Assembly (NCBI GenBank): GCA_014138725.1
Contig: JACJID010000001.1
Location: 2,046,001-2,110,000, forward strand
Length of the DNA: 64,000 nt
Direction of reading: 5' to 3'
Source of the DNA: Kutzneria viridogrisea
GTDB taxonomy: Bacteria; Actinomycetota; Actinomycetes; Mycobacteriales; Pseudonocardiaceae
Below, one piece after another: positions 33,443 to 42,483 of this stretch. The position numbers and the translations under genes are program-made. Positions within the stretch are counted from its first letter, which is position 1, and each line of letters opens with the position of its first letter. Under the pieces are notes generated by a model. It ran no database searches. It saw nothing but the letters and a program-made list of their open reading frames with translations, and had not been told where the DNA came from.

Positions 33443-34237
33443 TTGCTGCCCACCGACCCCGGTGCGCTCGACCTGATCGAGCAAGGCCGCATCGAGATCA
33501 CCGGCCGTCTGGTGGACGCCTCCAACGCCACCCTGTTCGGCACGATCAGCCACGAGGGCGTGCAGGCGCACTGCGTGTACAAGCCGGTCAACGGCGAGCG
33601 CCCGCTGTGGGACTTCCCCGACGGCACGCTGGCCGGTCGCGAGGTGGCGACCTACCTGGTGTCGCGCGGCGCGGGGTTCGACCTCGTGCCGCCCACCGTG
33701 TTACGCCCCGGCCCGTTCGGTCCCGGCATGGTCCAGCTGTGGGTGGACGTGGACGAGGACGCGGGCCTGATCGACGTGCTGGCCCCGGCCGACCTGCCCG
33801 AGGGCTGGCGGGCGGTGCTGCACGCCCAGGACCGGTACGGGGACCCGGCCGTGCTGGCGCACGCCGACCACCCCAGGATGCGGTTGATGGCCGCGATGGA
33901 CGTGGTGGTCAACAACGCCGACCGCAAGGGCGGGCACGTGCTGCACACCGAGCGCGGCGAGGTCTACGGCGTGGACCACGGCATCTGCCTGCACGCCGAG
34001 ACCAAGCTGCGCAGCGTGCTGTGGGGCTGGCTGGGCGAGGAACTGCCGCCCGAGGCCGTGGAGGCGCTGCACAAGTTGCGCGCCGGGCTGGACGGGGAAC
34101 TGGGCGAGCAACTGGCCGAGCACCTGACCATCCGCGAGCTCGGCGCCCTGGCCACCCGCACCGACCTGCTGCTGGCCGCCGGGGTGTTCCCCGAGCCCAG
34201 CGGGGACTGGCCCGCGATCCCCTGGCCCGCCTTCTGA
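33443..34237 (+). CDS. SCO1664 family protein (PI3/PI4-kinase-like fold)
   Basis: 264 residues from a TTG start soon after the DUF3090 stop; the start is uncertain. Conserved pieces are YKPVNGERPLWDFPDGTL, REVATYLVSRG, the catalytic-loop-like MDVVVNNADRKGGHVL and the metal-loop-like VYGVDHGICLH. These resemble the kinase-like core of actinobacterial SCO1664 proteins, which are linked to PI3/4-kinase folds. Substrate unknown. The DUF3090-SCO1664 pairing is conserved, so the two are expected to work together. Confidence 0.86.
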   Translation: MLPTDPGALDLIEQGRIEITGRLVDASNATLFGTISHEGVQAHCVYKPVNGERPLWDFPDGTLAGREVATYLVSRGAGFDLVPPTVLRPGPFGPGMVQLWVDVDEDAGLIDVLAPADLPEGWRAVLHAQDRYGDPAVLAHADHPRMRLMAAMDVVVNNADRKGGHVLHTERGEVYGVDHGICLHAETKLRSVLWGWLGEELPPEAVEALHKLRAGLDGELGEQLAEHLTIRELGALATRTDLLLAAGVFPEPSGDWPAIPWPAF

Positions 34238-34357
34238 GTTCAGCCCCATGAACTCAATAGGAAGCCTTGTGTACTGTTTCGCTGACCGTTAACGTAGCCG
34301 CTACCGTCGCCGCGGCTGCAAGGCTGGCCCGCCCCCAGAAGTGGGAAAGGAACAGTT

Positions 34358-35236
34358 ATGCGAAACGGGGCTCCCTGTCGCAACGGACGGTCCACGACGG
34401 CTCTCCGGTGCGGCCTCGGCATTGCATCGGTGTTCGCACTCGCCATCGCAACTCCGGCTTTCGCCTCGCCCCTTGGCGTGGTGTCACCTGATTCACCGCA
34501 GGTGGTCGCGGCACCCGCGGCCTCCGGTGGGGACCTCACGGATCCCGCCAAGAAGGAAGTCGCGATGGAGCTGGTCTCCAGCGCGGAGAACTCCTCGCTG
34601 AACTGGAAGGCCCAGTACAGCTACATCGAGGACATCGGTGACGGCCGCGGCTACACCGCGGGCATCATCGGGTTCTGCTCCGGCACCGGGGACATGCTCG
34701 ACCTGGTCGAGCGCTACACCAACGCCAAGCCGGGCAACGTACTGGCCAAGTACCTGCCCGCGCTGCGCAAGGTCAACGGGTCGGACTCGCACGCGGGACT
34801 GGGCAACGCCTTCGTCTCCGACTGGAAGAAGGCGGCCACCGACACCGCGTTCCGCAGCGCGCAGGACGGTGAGCGCGACCGGGTGTACTTCAACCCGGCC
34901 GTCAGCCAGGCGAAGTCCGACAAGCTCGGCGCGCTCGGCCAGTTCATCTACTACGACGCCATCGTCATGCACGGTCCCGGAACCAGTAGTGACAGCTTCG
35001 GCGGAATTCGGGCCGCGGCCATGAAGAAGGCGAAGACGCCTGCTCAGGGCGGTAATGAGACCGCTTATCTCAACGCGTACCTGGACGCGCGCAAGGTAGT
35101 CATGAAGAAGGAGGAAGCGCACTCGGACACCTCGCGTGTCGACACCGAACAGCGCGTTTTCCTCAATGCCGGGAACCTGGAGCTGAACACCCCGCTGAAG
35201 TGGAAGGTGTACGGGGACTCCTACGAAATCAACTGA
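34358..35236 (+). CDS. csn: Secreted chitosanase, GH46
   Basis: 292 residues, ATG with AAAGGAA upstream. Long signal peptide to about residue 37 (IASVFALAIATPAFA). Catalytic pair of GH46: E77 (SSAENSS) as general acid and D95 (IGDGRGYT) as base, 18 residues apart as in the Streptomyces enzyme (E22/D40). IIGFCSGTGDMLDLVERY and the C-terminal LNTPLKWKVYGD are also typical. It hydrolyses beta-1,4-glucosamine bonds in chitosan outside the cell. Monocistronic with a strong terminator. No clear CsnR-type operator was seen upstream. Confidence 0.93.
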   Translation: MRNGAPCRNGRSTTALRCGLGIASVFALAIATPAFASPLGVVSPDSPQVVAAPAASGGDLTDPAKKEVAMELVSSAENSSLNWKAQYSYIEDIGDGRGYTAGIIGFCSGTGDMLDLVERYTNAKPGNVLAKYLPALRKVNGSDSHAGLGNAFVSDWKKAATDTAFRSAQDGERDRVYFNPAVSQAKSDKLGALGQFIYYDAIVMHGPGTSSDSFGGIRAAAMKKAKTPAQGGNETAYLNAYLDARKVVMKKEEAHSDTSRVDTEQRVFLNAGNLELNTPLKWKVYGDSYEIN

Positions 35237-35242
35237 TCTGCC

Positions 35243-35277
35243 GACTGTGCCCTCCGGTCCTGCCGGAGGGCACAGTC
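35243..35277. terminator. Hairpin after the chitosanase gene
   Basis: Perfect 15-bp stem GACTGTGCCCTCCGG (35243-35257) / CCGGAGGGCACAGTC (35263-35277) with a 5-nt loop; starts 6 nt after the stop and lies between convergent genes. Confidence 0.88.
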
Positions 35278-35294
35278 GTCCAGCTTGGGTCTGG

Positions 35295-35774
35295 TCAACT
35301 GGAGCGGTCCCGCGCCGAGGCCCGGTGCTCGACGTGCTCGACCACCGAGCCGTCCGGGTGGCGAGCGAACAGCGCGCGGCCGACCGGGGCCGGGTCGGGG
35401 CCGCGGAGCAGGTCCGCGCCCGCGGCCAGCAGGCGGCCGGGCACCGGGTCCAGGTCGGGGTGCAGCACGACGACCCGCACGGCGCTGACCTCGGCGAGCA
35501 CCTCGGGCGGCCCGGTGAGCAGGCAGAACCCGCCGACCGTCGCCACGGTGAGCCCGGTCTCCAGCGGCAGGTTCGCGGACTGGCGCACGCCCTGGACCCG
35601 CTCGTAGAACGCGATGGTCGCGGCGAACTCCTCCGGGGCGACCGGCACCGTGGTGTAGCAGTGCGGGGCGGTCAGGTACGAGGAGTCGGGGCGCTCACGC
35701 CACCAGCTGTCGTGGTTGGTCACCAGCCCAGCCTCGGTCTGCCAAGCGTTCACAGCAATGCCAGTCTCTGCCAT
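35295..35774 (-). CDS. VOC (glyoxalase/dioxygenase) family protein
   Basis: 159 residues. After about 35 residues without match, a VOC beta-alpha-beta-beta-beta pattern runs APHCYTTVPVAPEEFAATIAFYERVQGV, then GGFCLLTGPPEV, with a C-terminal RALFARHPDGSVVEHVEH in which the metal Glu is near the end. May bind a metal and a small organic molecule; one VOC module pair could form by dimerisation. Divergent from a LysR gene with a 20-bp gap, which probably regulates it. Function not assigned. Confidence 0.75.
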   Translation of the reverse strand: MAETGIAVNAWQTEAGLVTNHDSWWRERPDSSYLTAPHCYTTVPVAPEEFAATIAFYERVQGVRQSANLPLETGLTVATVGGFCLLTGPPEVLAEVSAVRVVVLHPDLDPVPGRLLAAGADLLRGPDPAPVGRALFARHPDGSVVEHVEHRASARDRSS

Positions 35775-35794
35775 GCTGCCTTAAGCTCTACTTC

Positions 35795-36694
35795 ATGCTT
35801 GATCCGCGCAGGCTGCTGGTCCTGGACGCCGTGGTGCGCGCCGGGTCGATGACCGCGGCCGCCCAGGAGCTGGGGTTCTCGCCCGCCGCGGTCTCGCAGG
35901 CGATCGCCGCGCTGGAACGCCAGGCGGGCACGCGGCTGCTGCGGCGGCACGCCCGTGGGGTGCGACCGACCGCCGCTGGTGAGCTGATCGCCGGGCACGC
36001 CGCCGTGGTCGCCGACCGGGTCCAGCTCGCCGGTGAGGACCTGAGCGCGCTCGCCCGCGCAGAGGCCGGGACCGTGCGGATCGGCTCGTTCTCCTCGGCC
36101 AGCGCCTCGATCCTGCCCGCGGCGGCCCGCGCACTGGGCCGCTCCCACCCCGGGCTGCGCCTGCATGTGGCGGACCAGGACGCAGAGCAGGCCGTCGAGT
36201 CCGTGCGGAGCGGGGAGCGGGATCTCGTCCTGGTGGCCGCGCTGTTCGGCGCTGCCTCGCTGGACCTGACCGGGCTGGCCGTCACCGAACTCGGCGAGGA
36301 GGTGGTCCGGCTCTGCCTGCCGGTCGGCCACCGGTTGCACGGCCCCGGCCCCGTCGCACTGGACGAAGCCGCCGCCGAACCGTGGATCCTCAACGAGGAC
36401 GCGGTGTGCGCCGCCACGCTCGCGCGGATCGCCACGGACGGTTCGGCGCGGCCGAGGGTGAGCATGCACACCAGGGACCACGCCAGCACCCTCGGGCTGG
36501 TCGCCGCCGGTCTCGGCGTGGCGCTCGTGCCCGGCCTGCTCCGCCCGCGAGACGGCGACGGGGTGGTGGTCCGCGAGCTGCACCCATGCCCGCGCCACCC
36601 GGTACTGCTGCTCGCGGGCGAGGAGGACTCGCCCGCCGTCACCGCGGTGGCCAAGGCGCTCACCGAGGCGGGCCGCGCAGCCCTGGGCCGATAG
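35795..36694 (+). CDS. LysR family regulator
   Basis: 299 residues. N-terminal winged HTH: LLVLDAVVRAGSMTAAAQELGFSPAAVSQAIAALER, then GTRLLRRHARGVRPTAAGE. The ligand domain (about 90-295) has the usual two-lobed pattern, beginning TVRIGSFSSASASILPAA. The gene is 20 bp from the divergent VOC gene, the classical arrangement for a LysR regulator and its target. Confidence 0.88.
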   Translation: MLDPRRLLVLDAVVRAGSMTAAAQELGFSPAAVSQAIAALERQAGTRLLRRHARGVRPTAAGELIAGHAAVVADRVQLAGEDLSALARAEAGTVRIGSFSSASASILPAAARALGRSHPGLRLHVADQDAEQAVESVRSGERDLVLVAALFGAASLDLTGLAVTELGEEVVRLCLPVGHRLHGPGPVALDEAAAEPWILNEDAVCAATLARIATDGSARPRVSMHTRDHASTLGLVAAGLGVALVPGLLRPRDGDGVVVRELHPCPRHPVLLLAGEEDSPAVTAVAKALTEAGRAALGR

Positions 36695-36769
36695 TGAACG
36701 GATAAAGGATCTTCCTAATGTCCACGCAGGGCCGGGGGAGGGCCCCGGCTGACGCATGGGGGAGGAATC

Positions 36770-37819
36770 TTGGGACGCACTCAACGCGTGGCTGGTGCTG
36801 TGCTGTCCGCTTCGCTCGCGCTGACGGTGGCCACGGGGCTGGCGCCCACGGCCATGGCCGCGCCCGCGGCGTGCACGTGGCAGCAGACGATCCTGCCGCT
36901 GCCCAGCGGGGCGCCCACTGGTGAGGTGTGGGCGAGCGACAACAACGGCGGCTACGCGGGCACGGTCTCCTTCGGCGCGGACTCCGCGAATGGCGAGCCC
37001 GCGGTGCTGTGGAAGAACGGCAAGATCACCAACCTCGGACTGCTTGCCGGGCACCAGAAGTACGTGTCGGTGACCGGGGTCAACCAGGCCGGGACCGTGG
37101 TCGGTTCGGCCCCGAAGAACACCGGGTTCGGCGAGCCCACCGCGTTCCGGTCCCGCAACGGCAAGCTGGCGGCGCTGCCCGAGCTGCCCAAGGCCATCGG
37201 GTCCACCGCACAGGCCGTCAACGAGCGCGGTGACATCGTCGGCGGCGTGCTCACCGAGGACCAGATCTGGCAGCCGGTGATCTGGCCCGCCGACAAGCCG
37301 GGCACCGTGGTCAGGCTGACCGGGCTGCCCACTGGCGGGAACTCGATCGTGGAGGGCATCGACAAGGACGGCACCCTGCTCGTCTCGTACGACCACCCGA
37401 CCAGGAGCAGGGTCGGCTACCTGTGGAAGGACGGCACGGCGCACGAGCTCGCCATGCCCGAGGACGCCTACGACGTGGTGCTGCGCGGTATCTCCAACGG
37501 CAGGGTCATCGGCCAGGTGAGCTACGGCAAGGGCGGTGACGGCCCGCTGCTGTGGGACCGCGACGGCAAGCCCTCGGTGCCGCCGCGTGCCGCTGACCTT
37601 CAGGGCATCAACCGCGACGGCCAGCTCGTGGGCCGCACCGACGACCCGAGCAGGCACGAGTTCGGCGTCTGGAAGGCGGGCAAGCTGGACTCCACGATCA
37701 GCTACACCGCCGACCACGGGCTGGAGCTGCACGTCTCCAGCGACGACGGCAGCATCGCGGGCCGCAGCTGGAAGTTCCCCGGCGGCTTCGACCAGCCGAC
37801 CGTGTGGAGGTGCAGCTGA
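36770..37819 (+). CDS. Secreted protein with HAF/beta-propeller-like repeats
   Basis: 349 residues from a TTG at 36770 with GGGGGAGGA at 36757-36765. Signal peptide about 1-29 (VLSASLALTVATGLAPTAMA). The mature part repeats a pattern of about 45 residues: GEPAVLWKNGKITNLGLLAG, then a gap and INxxGxVVGxxx, with copies around GVNQAGTVVGS, AVNERGDIVGGVL, ISNGRVIGQV and INRDGQLVGRT. These are HAF-like extracellular repeats forming a propeller. Function unknown; a single Cys pair (C36, C348) may close the ring. Monocistronic. Confidence 0.8.
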   Translation: MGRTQRVAGAVLSASLALTVATGLAPTAMAAPAACTWQQTILPLPSGAPTGEVWASDNNGGYAGTVSFGADSANGEPAVLWKNGKITNLGLLAGHQKYVSVTGVNQAGTVVGSAPKNTGFGEPTAFRSRNGKLAALPELPKAIGSTAQAVNERGDIVGGVLTEDQIWQPVIWPADKPGTVVRLTGLPTGGNSIVEGIDKDGTLLVSYDHPTRSRVGYLWKDGTAHELAMPEDAYDVVLRGISNGRVIGQVSYGKGGDGPLLWDRDGKPSVPPRAADLQGINRDGQLVGRTDDPSRHEFGVWKAGKLDSTISYTADHGLELHVSSDDGSIAGRSWKFPGGFDQPTVWRCS

Positions 37820-37840
37820 CCACGCCGCGGTAGGGCTCGA

Positions 37841-37882
37841 CGGCCACGTGCGAGGCACGACCTCATGCACCGCACGTGGCCG
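37841..37882. terminator. Hairpin downstream of the secreted repeat protein
   Basis: Perfect 11-bp inverted repeat CGGCCACGTGC (37841-37851) / GCACGTGGCCG (37872-37882) with a 20-nt loop, 22 nt after the stop. Confidence 0.65.
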
Positions 37883-37967
37883 CCGACCCTCACCGACCGG
37901 CCGACCGCGCGCTGCCGTGGGACCTGGCGGTCGGCGAGAGCAAGATCCTCAGCTAGGGTCGGCGACC

Positions 37968-38777
37968 ATGCGCTCCCACGACTACGGCCGTGACGTGCTC
38001 GCCGGCGGGCAACGTCGCAAGCAGGTCCCCGAGGTGGCCGCCGAGCCCGGGCTGGTCGCCGAGGACCCGGCCACGGGTTTTTGCGGGGCCGTGGTCCGGA
38101 TCGAGTCGGGCACCGTCGTGCTGGAGGACCGGCACGGCCGCCACCGCGTGTTCCCGCTCGTGCCCGCAGGGTTCCTGATCGACGGCAAGCCGGTGACCCT
38201 GGTGCGCCCGCGGGCCACCGGTGCGCCCGCGCGGACCCGGTCGGCCTCCGGCTCGGTGCGGGTGGCCGACGTGCGCGCGCAGGTCGCCAAGGACAGCCGG
38301 ATCTGGGTGGAGGGCCTGCACGACGCCGAACTGGTGGAGCGGGTCTGGGGTCACGACCTGCGCGTGGAGGGCGTGGTCGTCGAGCCGCTCGACGGGGTGG
38401 ACGTGCTCGCCGAGCGCATCACCGAGTTCGGCACCGGCCCCGGCAGGCGGCTGGGCGTGCTGGTGGACCACCTGGTCACCGGCAGCAAGGAGTCCCGGCT
38501 GGTCTCGGCGATCCGTGACGAGCACGTGCTGGTCACCGGCCACCCGTACGTGGACATCTGGCAGGCGGTCAAGCCCGCCTCGGTGGGGATCCGGCAGTGG
38601 CCGGTCGTGCCGCGCGGCGTGCCCTGGAAGGAAGGCATCTGCCAGGCCCTGGGCTGGGGCGAGCCCGCGGCGGGCTGGCGCCGCGTGCTCTCCGGCGTGC
38701 GGTCCTTCCGCGACCTGGAGACCCCGCTGATCGGTGCCGTCGAACGACTGATCAACTTCGTCACCGACCCGTCCTGA
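37968..38777 (+). CDS. DUF3097 family protein
   Basis: 269 residues, ATG start. Conserved actinobacterial family: YGRDVLAGGQRRKQVPEV at the start, then an OB-like strand region (GAVVRIESGTVVLEDRHGRHRVFPL), and a toprim-like core with VEGLHDAELVERVWG and GVLVDHLVTGSKESRL. The toprim resemblance (Glu in VEGLHDAELVE, Asp in VDHL) suggests nucleic-acid binding or cleavage, but the function is not established. Length is typical. Confidence 0.88.
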   Translation: MRSHDYGRDVLAGGQRRKQVPEVAAEPGLVAEDPATGFCGAVVRIESGTVVLEDRHGRHRVFPLVPAGFLIDGKPVTLVRPRATGAPARTRSASGSVRVADVRAQVAKDSRIWVEGLHDAELVERVWGHDLRVEGVVVEPLDGVDVLAERITEFGTGPGRRLGVLVDHLVTGSKESRLVSAIRDEHVLVTGHPYVDIWQAVKPASVGIRQWPVVPRGVPWKEGICQALGWGEPAAGWRRVLSGVRSFRDLETPLIGAVERLINFVTDPS

Positions 38778-39220
38778 CACATGTTTCGCGATCACGCCGC
38801 GGCATCCGACTGGTAGTGAAGCTCACTGGCAGTGTGGTCGGTGGTGCCCGAGCATCGTGCCGATCACAGACGCCGGGGCTTGCGGTGCGAGCCGCCACGC
38901 GCAGAGTGCTGTGCGGCCTCGTTGCGGAGACCGGACCCGCACAACGCATCAGCTTGATCCGAATCGATCGTTCTGGTTAGCTTGCCGTTGGTGGCCGCGC
39001 CAGGGGGCGGGCCATCCGTAGCTCGGCAACTGCGGGCTCGTCACCGCCTCAGTAGTAGAGGCGCCGGCATGAAGGACGTCCTCTCGTCGTCGTGAACCGC
39101 CCGCGCACGCCCCCTGAGGTTCTCGACTCCGGAGACTCGTGGTCTGCCTTGGGGGAGAGAGTGATGGCACCTCCACGCCGCGACGAACCTGTGATTGATA
39201 TCCTCGGAACTGGAGTACGA
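38778..39220. other. Gene-free 443-bp region before the lower-GC monooxygenase gene
   Basis: GC content falls visibly from about 39000 onward. A possible promoter is TTGATC (38954-38959), 18 nt, TAGCTT (38978-38983). A short palindrome CACTGGCAGTG is near 38825. No plausible protein was found; the open frame upstream of the Met at 39221 has no family resemblance. Confidence 0.4.
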
Positions 39221-40438
39221 ATGCGTGTCATCATCGTTGGCGCGGGACTCGGCGGCCTTGCGCTTGCCCGATTTCTGCGCCGCGCGGATATCGACGTATC
39301 CGTCCATGAGCGTGACGAGGCCTTTGAGCAACGGCCGCAGGGGGCGCGAATCCACCTCGACGAGCGTGGGATCGGCGCGCTGCACGCCTGCCTTACCGCA
39401 TCCGAAAGCAGGTTCCTTGACGCCACCTTGGGGCAGCCCGACGAGTACGTCACCATCCTCGATGAATCCGATCTCGCGATCGTGAAGCGCCGGAAGTCCA
39501 TCGGCCGGGAGGGGAATCCCAACGCGATACGCCCCGGCGCGTCGGCGAGTCGTCGTATCGTGCGACGGCTTCTCGCCCATGGCGTGCACGACACGATCCG
39601 ATTCGGTTCGGCGTTGACCGGTTACACTGAGCACACGGCAGGAGTCACCGTCCGATTCGCCGACGGGACGGTGGACGAAGCCGATTTTCTCGTCGGGGCG
39701 GATGGCATCGGATCCGCTGTGCGCCAGCTACGGCTACCCGGGGCCACGGTCAGCGACAGCGGATTGCGACTGTTGCAGGCGAAAACGCCGATCACGCCCG
39801 AGCTGATCGCCACCGGTGTGATCGACCGGATCGAAGGCAGCTTCACCCTGACCGCGATCGGCGACGTGCAGGCGATCATTGGCGCGGTCCGCTTCGGAGA
39901 ACAACCCGCTGCCGCCGCGGAACGGCTCATACCTGGTTTCGATCCGGGTGACCTGCATGACTATGTCATGTGGGGGCTCCTGTTACGACGGCACCAGCTC
40001 GGGGACCTCGACCGCGACTTCACCCGCCGATCACCCGCCGGCTTGTCCGACCATCTGCGGAGCGTCACCGCGACGGCCCACCCTGTGTTCAAGCTCCTGT
40101 TCGACCAGGCATTTCCCGACCAGTTCCACGGCCTGGCAATGGGAACTTCCCGCGAAGTCCCCGCGTGGACACCGGGCCGGGTCACCCTGCTCGGAGACGC
40201 CATCCACGCGATGTTGCCCACCAGGGCCTCAGGGGCCAACTCCGCCCTGCAGGACGCGCGCCGGCTGGCCGACGCGATCCTGTCCGTGCACGCCGGCGCC
40301 CAGGCATGGGAACACGCGATCGGCGGCTACGAGAACCTGCTCCGACGTGACGGTTTCCAGGCGGTACGGGCTTCGTTGAACGGTGTCCGCGAGCTCGATG
40401 AGGATCTCACAACCGCCGCGGCGTCAGTCGACTCGTAG
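39221..40438 (+). CDS. FAD-dependent monooxygenase (PHBH/salicylate-hydroxylase-like fold)
   Basis: 405 residues; ATG 39221 is chosen because VIIVGAGLGGLALARFL starts directly after it and GGAG lies 5 nt upstream. FAD motifs: GxGxxG near residue 7, the DG motif FLVGADGIGSAVRQL, and GRVTLLGDAIHAMLPTRASGANSAL. NAD(P)H-dependent hydroxylase of unknown substrate. Base composition is lower in GC than the surrounding genes, which hints at transfer. A tetR gene follows 58 nt downstream on the same strand, probably co-transcribed or local. Confidence 0.85.
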   Translation: MRVIIVGAGLGGLALARFLRRADIDVSVHERDEAFEQRPQGARIHLDERGIGALHACLTASESRFLDATLGQPDEYVTILDESDLAIVKRRKSIGREGNPNAIRPGASASRRIVRRLLAHGVHDTIRFGSALTGYTEHTAGVTVRFADGTVDEADFLVGADGIGSAVRQLRLPGATVSDSGLRLLQAKTPITPELIATGVIDRIEGSFTLTAIGDVQAIIGAVRFGEQPAAAAERLIPGFDPGDLHDYVMWGLLLRRHQLGDLDRDFTRRSPAGLSDHLRSVTATAHPVFKLLFDQAFPDQFHGLAMGTSREVPAWTPGRVTLLGDAIHAMLPTRASGANSALQDARRLADAILSVHAGAQAWEHAIGGYENLLRRDGFQAVRASLNGVRELDEDLTTAAASVDS

Positions 40439-40496
40439 AGCGTCGAGCACATCCCAACGTGCGTCCGCGTCGCCACCTCATGATTGGTAGGCTGAA

Positions 40497-41144
40497 ATGA
40501 TGACACTCCGGGAACGGCCACGTCGAGGCCCTGTCCGCAGAGAACAGATCGCGGCCGCGGCCTTGGCCGTTCTTCTCGATCGCGGCTACGCGGGCACGTC
40601 GATCCGAGCCATCGCCGAGCAGGCCGGCTGCTCCCTGGAAACGCTGTACCGGCACTTCGAAAACAAGGAAGCCCTGTTCCTTGAACTGGTCAATTCTTTC
40701 CGGAAACGTATAGTTGAACCCTTGCATAAAGCGGCCGCCGCACCCGCCACCGACCGTGATCTCAAAGAGGCGCTCACGCGCGCTGGCACACTACTCTTCG
40801 ACGTTCTCACCAGCGACGAAGGCCTGAAAATGCAACGCCTGACTTTCGCTGAATCGGGTCGGTTTCCCCAGCTCGGGCGGCTCGTCTACGACGAGGGGAT
40901 CAAACCCTTCGACAACGCTGTTGCCGCTATCCTCAGCGACGCCGCCGCGCGCGGGCTCTTGCAGTGCTCGGACCCGCTTGAAGCGGCACGCATGTTCAGC
41001 GGCATGATCTTGTTCGACCCACGGGAACGACTGCTCCTGGGAATTGAACAACCAAAATCGCTCGACAGCCGTTCCGATTACATAGAACGCGTCGTCACGC
41101 TGTTCCTCACAGGGGCTCGCGGCCCCGCGGGAACTCGACGGTAA
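40497..41144 (+). CDS. TetR family regulator
   Basis: 215 residues, ATG 40497 or the next codon. HTH: REQIAAAALAVLLDRGYAGTSIRAIAEQAGCSLETLYRHFENKE; the rest is helical and resembles AcrR-type ligand domains. The gene shares the lower GC content and codon use of the preceding monooxygenase, with several A/T-ended codons (AAA, ATA, TTT), unlike the neighbours. Likely regulates that monooxygenase. It converges with the TetX-like gene. Confidence 0.85.
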   Translation: MMTLRERPRRGPVRREQIAAAALAVLLDRGYAGTSIRAIAEQAGCSLETLYRHFENKEALFLELVNSFRKRIVEPLHKAAAAPATDRDLKEALTRAGTLLFDVLTSDEGLKMQRLTFAESGRFPQLGRLVYDEGIKPFDNAVAAILSDAAARGLLQCSDPLEAARMFSGMILFDPRERLLLGIEQPKSLDSRSDYIERVVTLFLTGARGPAGTRR

Positions 41145-41265
41145 TTCGTATCAGGAATTGGTGACCTCGCGGAATCAACTGCCACGTGTTCTCTGGCGGG
41201 CGTCGCGGTTGGTGGCGGTGGTGAGGTTGAGCCGCCGGTCCAGGTGCTGGCGCATGTGCCGCGGG

Positions 41266-42396
41266 TCATGAAGCCTGCTCGGCTCCGGTCAGCATGGCGA
41301 CCATGCTGTGGGGTGCGTCCTCACCGAACATGACCTTGTAGATGTCATCGTCTTCCGCTTGAGCGGCTGCGCGCGTGAACATGATCTGCTCGTGCTCGGC
41401 GAGGGCGGCTGCCACGTCGTCAGGGTGTGTGAGGATGGCCTGACCGAGTTCGGCGCCGTCCTGCATGGCCAGGTTGGCACCTTCACCGTTGGGCGGCATG
41501 AGGTGAGCGGCGTCGCCAAGCAGGGTCACTCCCGGTACTCGGTCCCAGCGGTGTCCGGTCGGCAGTGTGCACAGGCGGCGCAGGACCGGTGGGGTGTCGC
41601 TGTCGGTGATCAGGGCGGTGAGCTCGGGGGCCCAGCCGTCGAATTCCTCGGCGACCCGCGCGGTCACGGTTGCGGCATCGGTGATGTCGATATCGGCGAG
41701 CCAGTCCTGTGGCTTCATCAGCTGTGCGTAGGTGTGTAGGGTCCCGCCGCGCTCCCGGTGAGCCAGGAGTCCCTTGCCCGGCGCGAGCGCGAACAGCGAT
41801 CCGGCGCCGACCGCCGCTGCGGTGTCGGGATGGCGGGTGTCGCCGTCGAACAGGAAAGTCTCGATGACCGCGACGCCGATGTACTCGGGGGTGGCGTCGG
41901 AGAGCAACGGGCGAACCCGCGACCACGCACCGTCTGCGCCGACGAGCAGGCTCGTGACGACAGGGCTGGCGTCGGCGAAGCTCACCTCATGGCGGCCCTC
42001 ATCGAGGGCCCGTACGCCGGTGACCTTGTGCCCCCATCGGACGGTGCCGCGCGGAAGCGAGTCGAGCAGCAACTGCCGCAACTCGCCGCGCGGCACCTCG
42101 GGACGCTCGCCGGTGCCGTCGTCGGGTCGGTCGAGCAGAACGGTGCCCTTCCGGTCGAGGACCCGGTAGGACTCGCGGCCGGCCAGGATGAGCTTGCGAA
42201 ACCCCTCGGTCAGGCCGGCCGCTTCGAGCGCCGGTTGGCCGTTCCACGGGTGGATGTCGAGCAGCCCGCCCTGGCGGCGCGCGGTCGGCGAGGGTTCCGC
42301 CTCGTAGACCGTGACCGGGGTGCCGTGCTTGTGCAGGACGCGGGCCAGCACAAGGCCGCCGAGGCCAGCTCCGATGATCGTGACCGGTGTCGTCAT
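41266..42396 (-). CDS. FAD-dependent monooxygenase, TetX-like
   Basis: 376 residues; ATG 42396 with GGGAGG upstream. Single-component flavin hydroxylase resembling the tetracycline-destroying Tet(X) group: N-terminal TIIGAGLGGLVLARVL, the QGGLLDIHPWNGQPALEAAGL segment, an Arg-bearing FAD segment (RGELRQLLLDSL), LLVGADGAWSRVRPLL, and the GDAAHLMPPNGEGANLAMQDGAELG motif near the C-terminus, ending in a helix. Length is close to Tet(X) (388). Similarity is by eye; the natural substrate may be quite different. Divergent from a TetR gene across two operator copies. Confidence 0.85.
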   Translation of the reverse strand: MTTPVTIIGAGLGGLVLARVLHKHGTPVTVYEAEPSPTARRQGGLLDIHPWNGQPALEAAGLTEGFRKLILAGRESYRVLDRKGTVLLDRPDDGTGERPEVPRGELRQLLLDSLPRGTVRWGHKVTGVRALDEGRHEVSFADASPVVTSLLVGADGAWSRVRPLLSDATPEYIGVAVIETFLFDGDTRHPDTAAAVGAGSLFALAPGKGLLAHRERGGTLHTYAQLMKPQDWLADIDITDAATVTARVAEEFDGWAPELTALITDSDTPPVLRRLCTLPTGHRWDRVPGVTLLGDAAHLMPPNGEGANLAMQDGAELGQAILTHPDDVAAALAEHEQIMFTRAAAQAEDDDIYKVMFGEDAPHSMVAMLTGAEQAS

Positions 42397-42415
42397 GGTG
42401 CCTCCCAGAGACTCG

Positions 42416-42463
42416 TTGGATCGTCGCTCCAATACGCTACCACCGATTTGGATCGTCGCTCCA
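42416..42463. promoter_or_regulatory. Duplicated TetR operator between the TetX-like and tetR genes
   Basis: TTGGATCGTCGCTCCA occurs at 42416-42431 and again at 42448-42463, 32 bp apart (three helical turns). Each copy is itself an imperfect palindrome (TGGA-N7-TCCA). They lie in the 87-bp gap between divergent genes, where they would cover both promoters. Confidence 0.75.
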
Positions 42464-42483
42464 CAGGTGCGAGACTGGGACCC

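Noticed and set aside
34238-34357. CsnR-type operator before the chitosanase gene
   Set aside because: No convincing palindrome of the Streptomyces csn operator kind was visible in the 120-bp upstream region.
41145-41265. Remnant of a coding sequence downstream of the TetX-like gene
   Set aside because: A short minus-strand frame (about 26 codons, starting MRQHLDRRLN) can be read, but it has no recognisable origin and could be chance.
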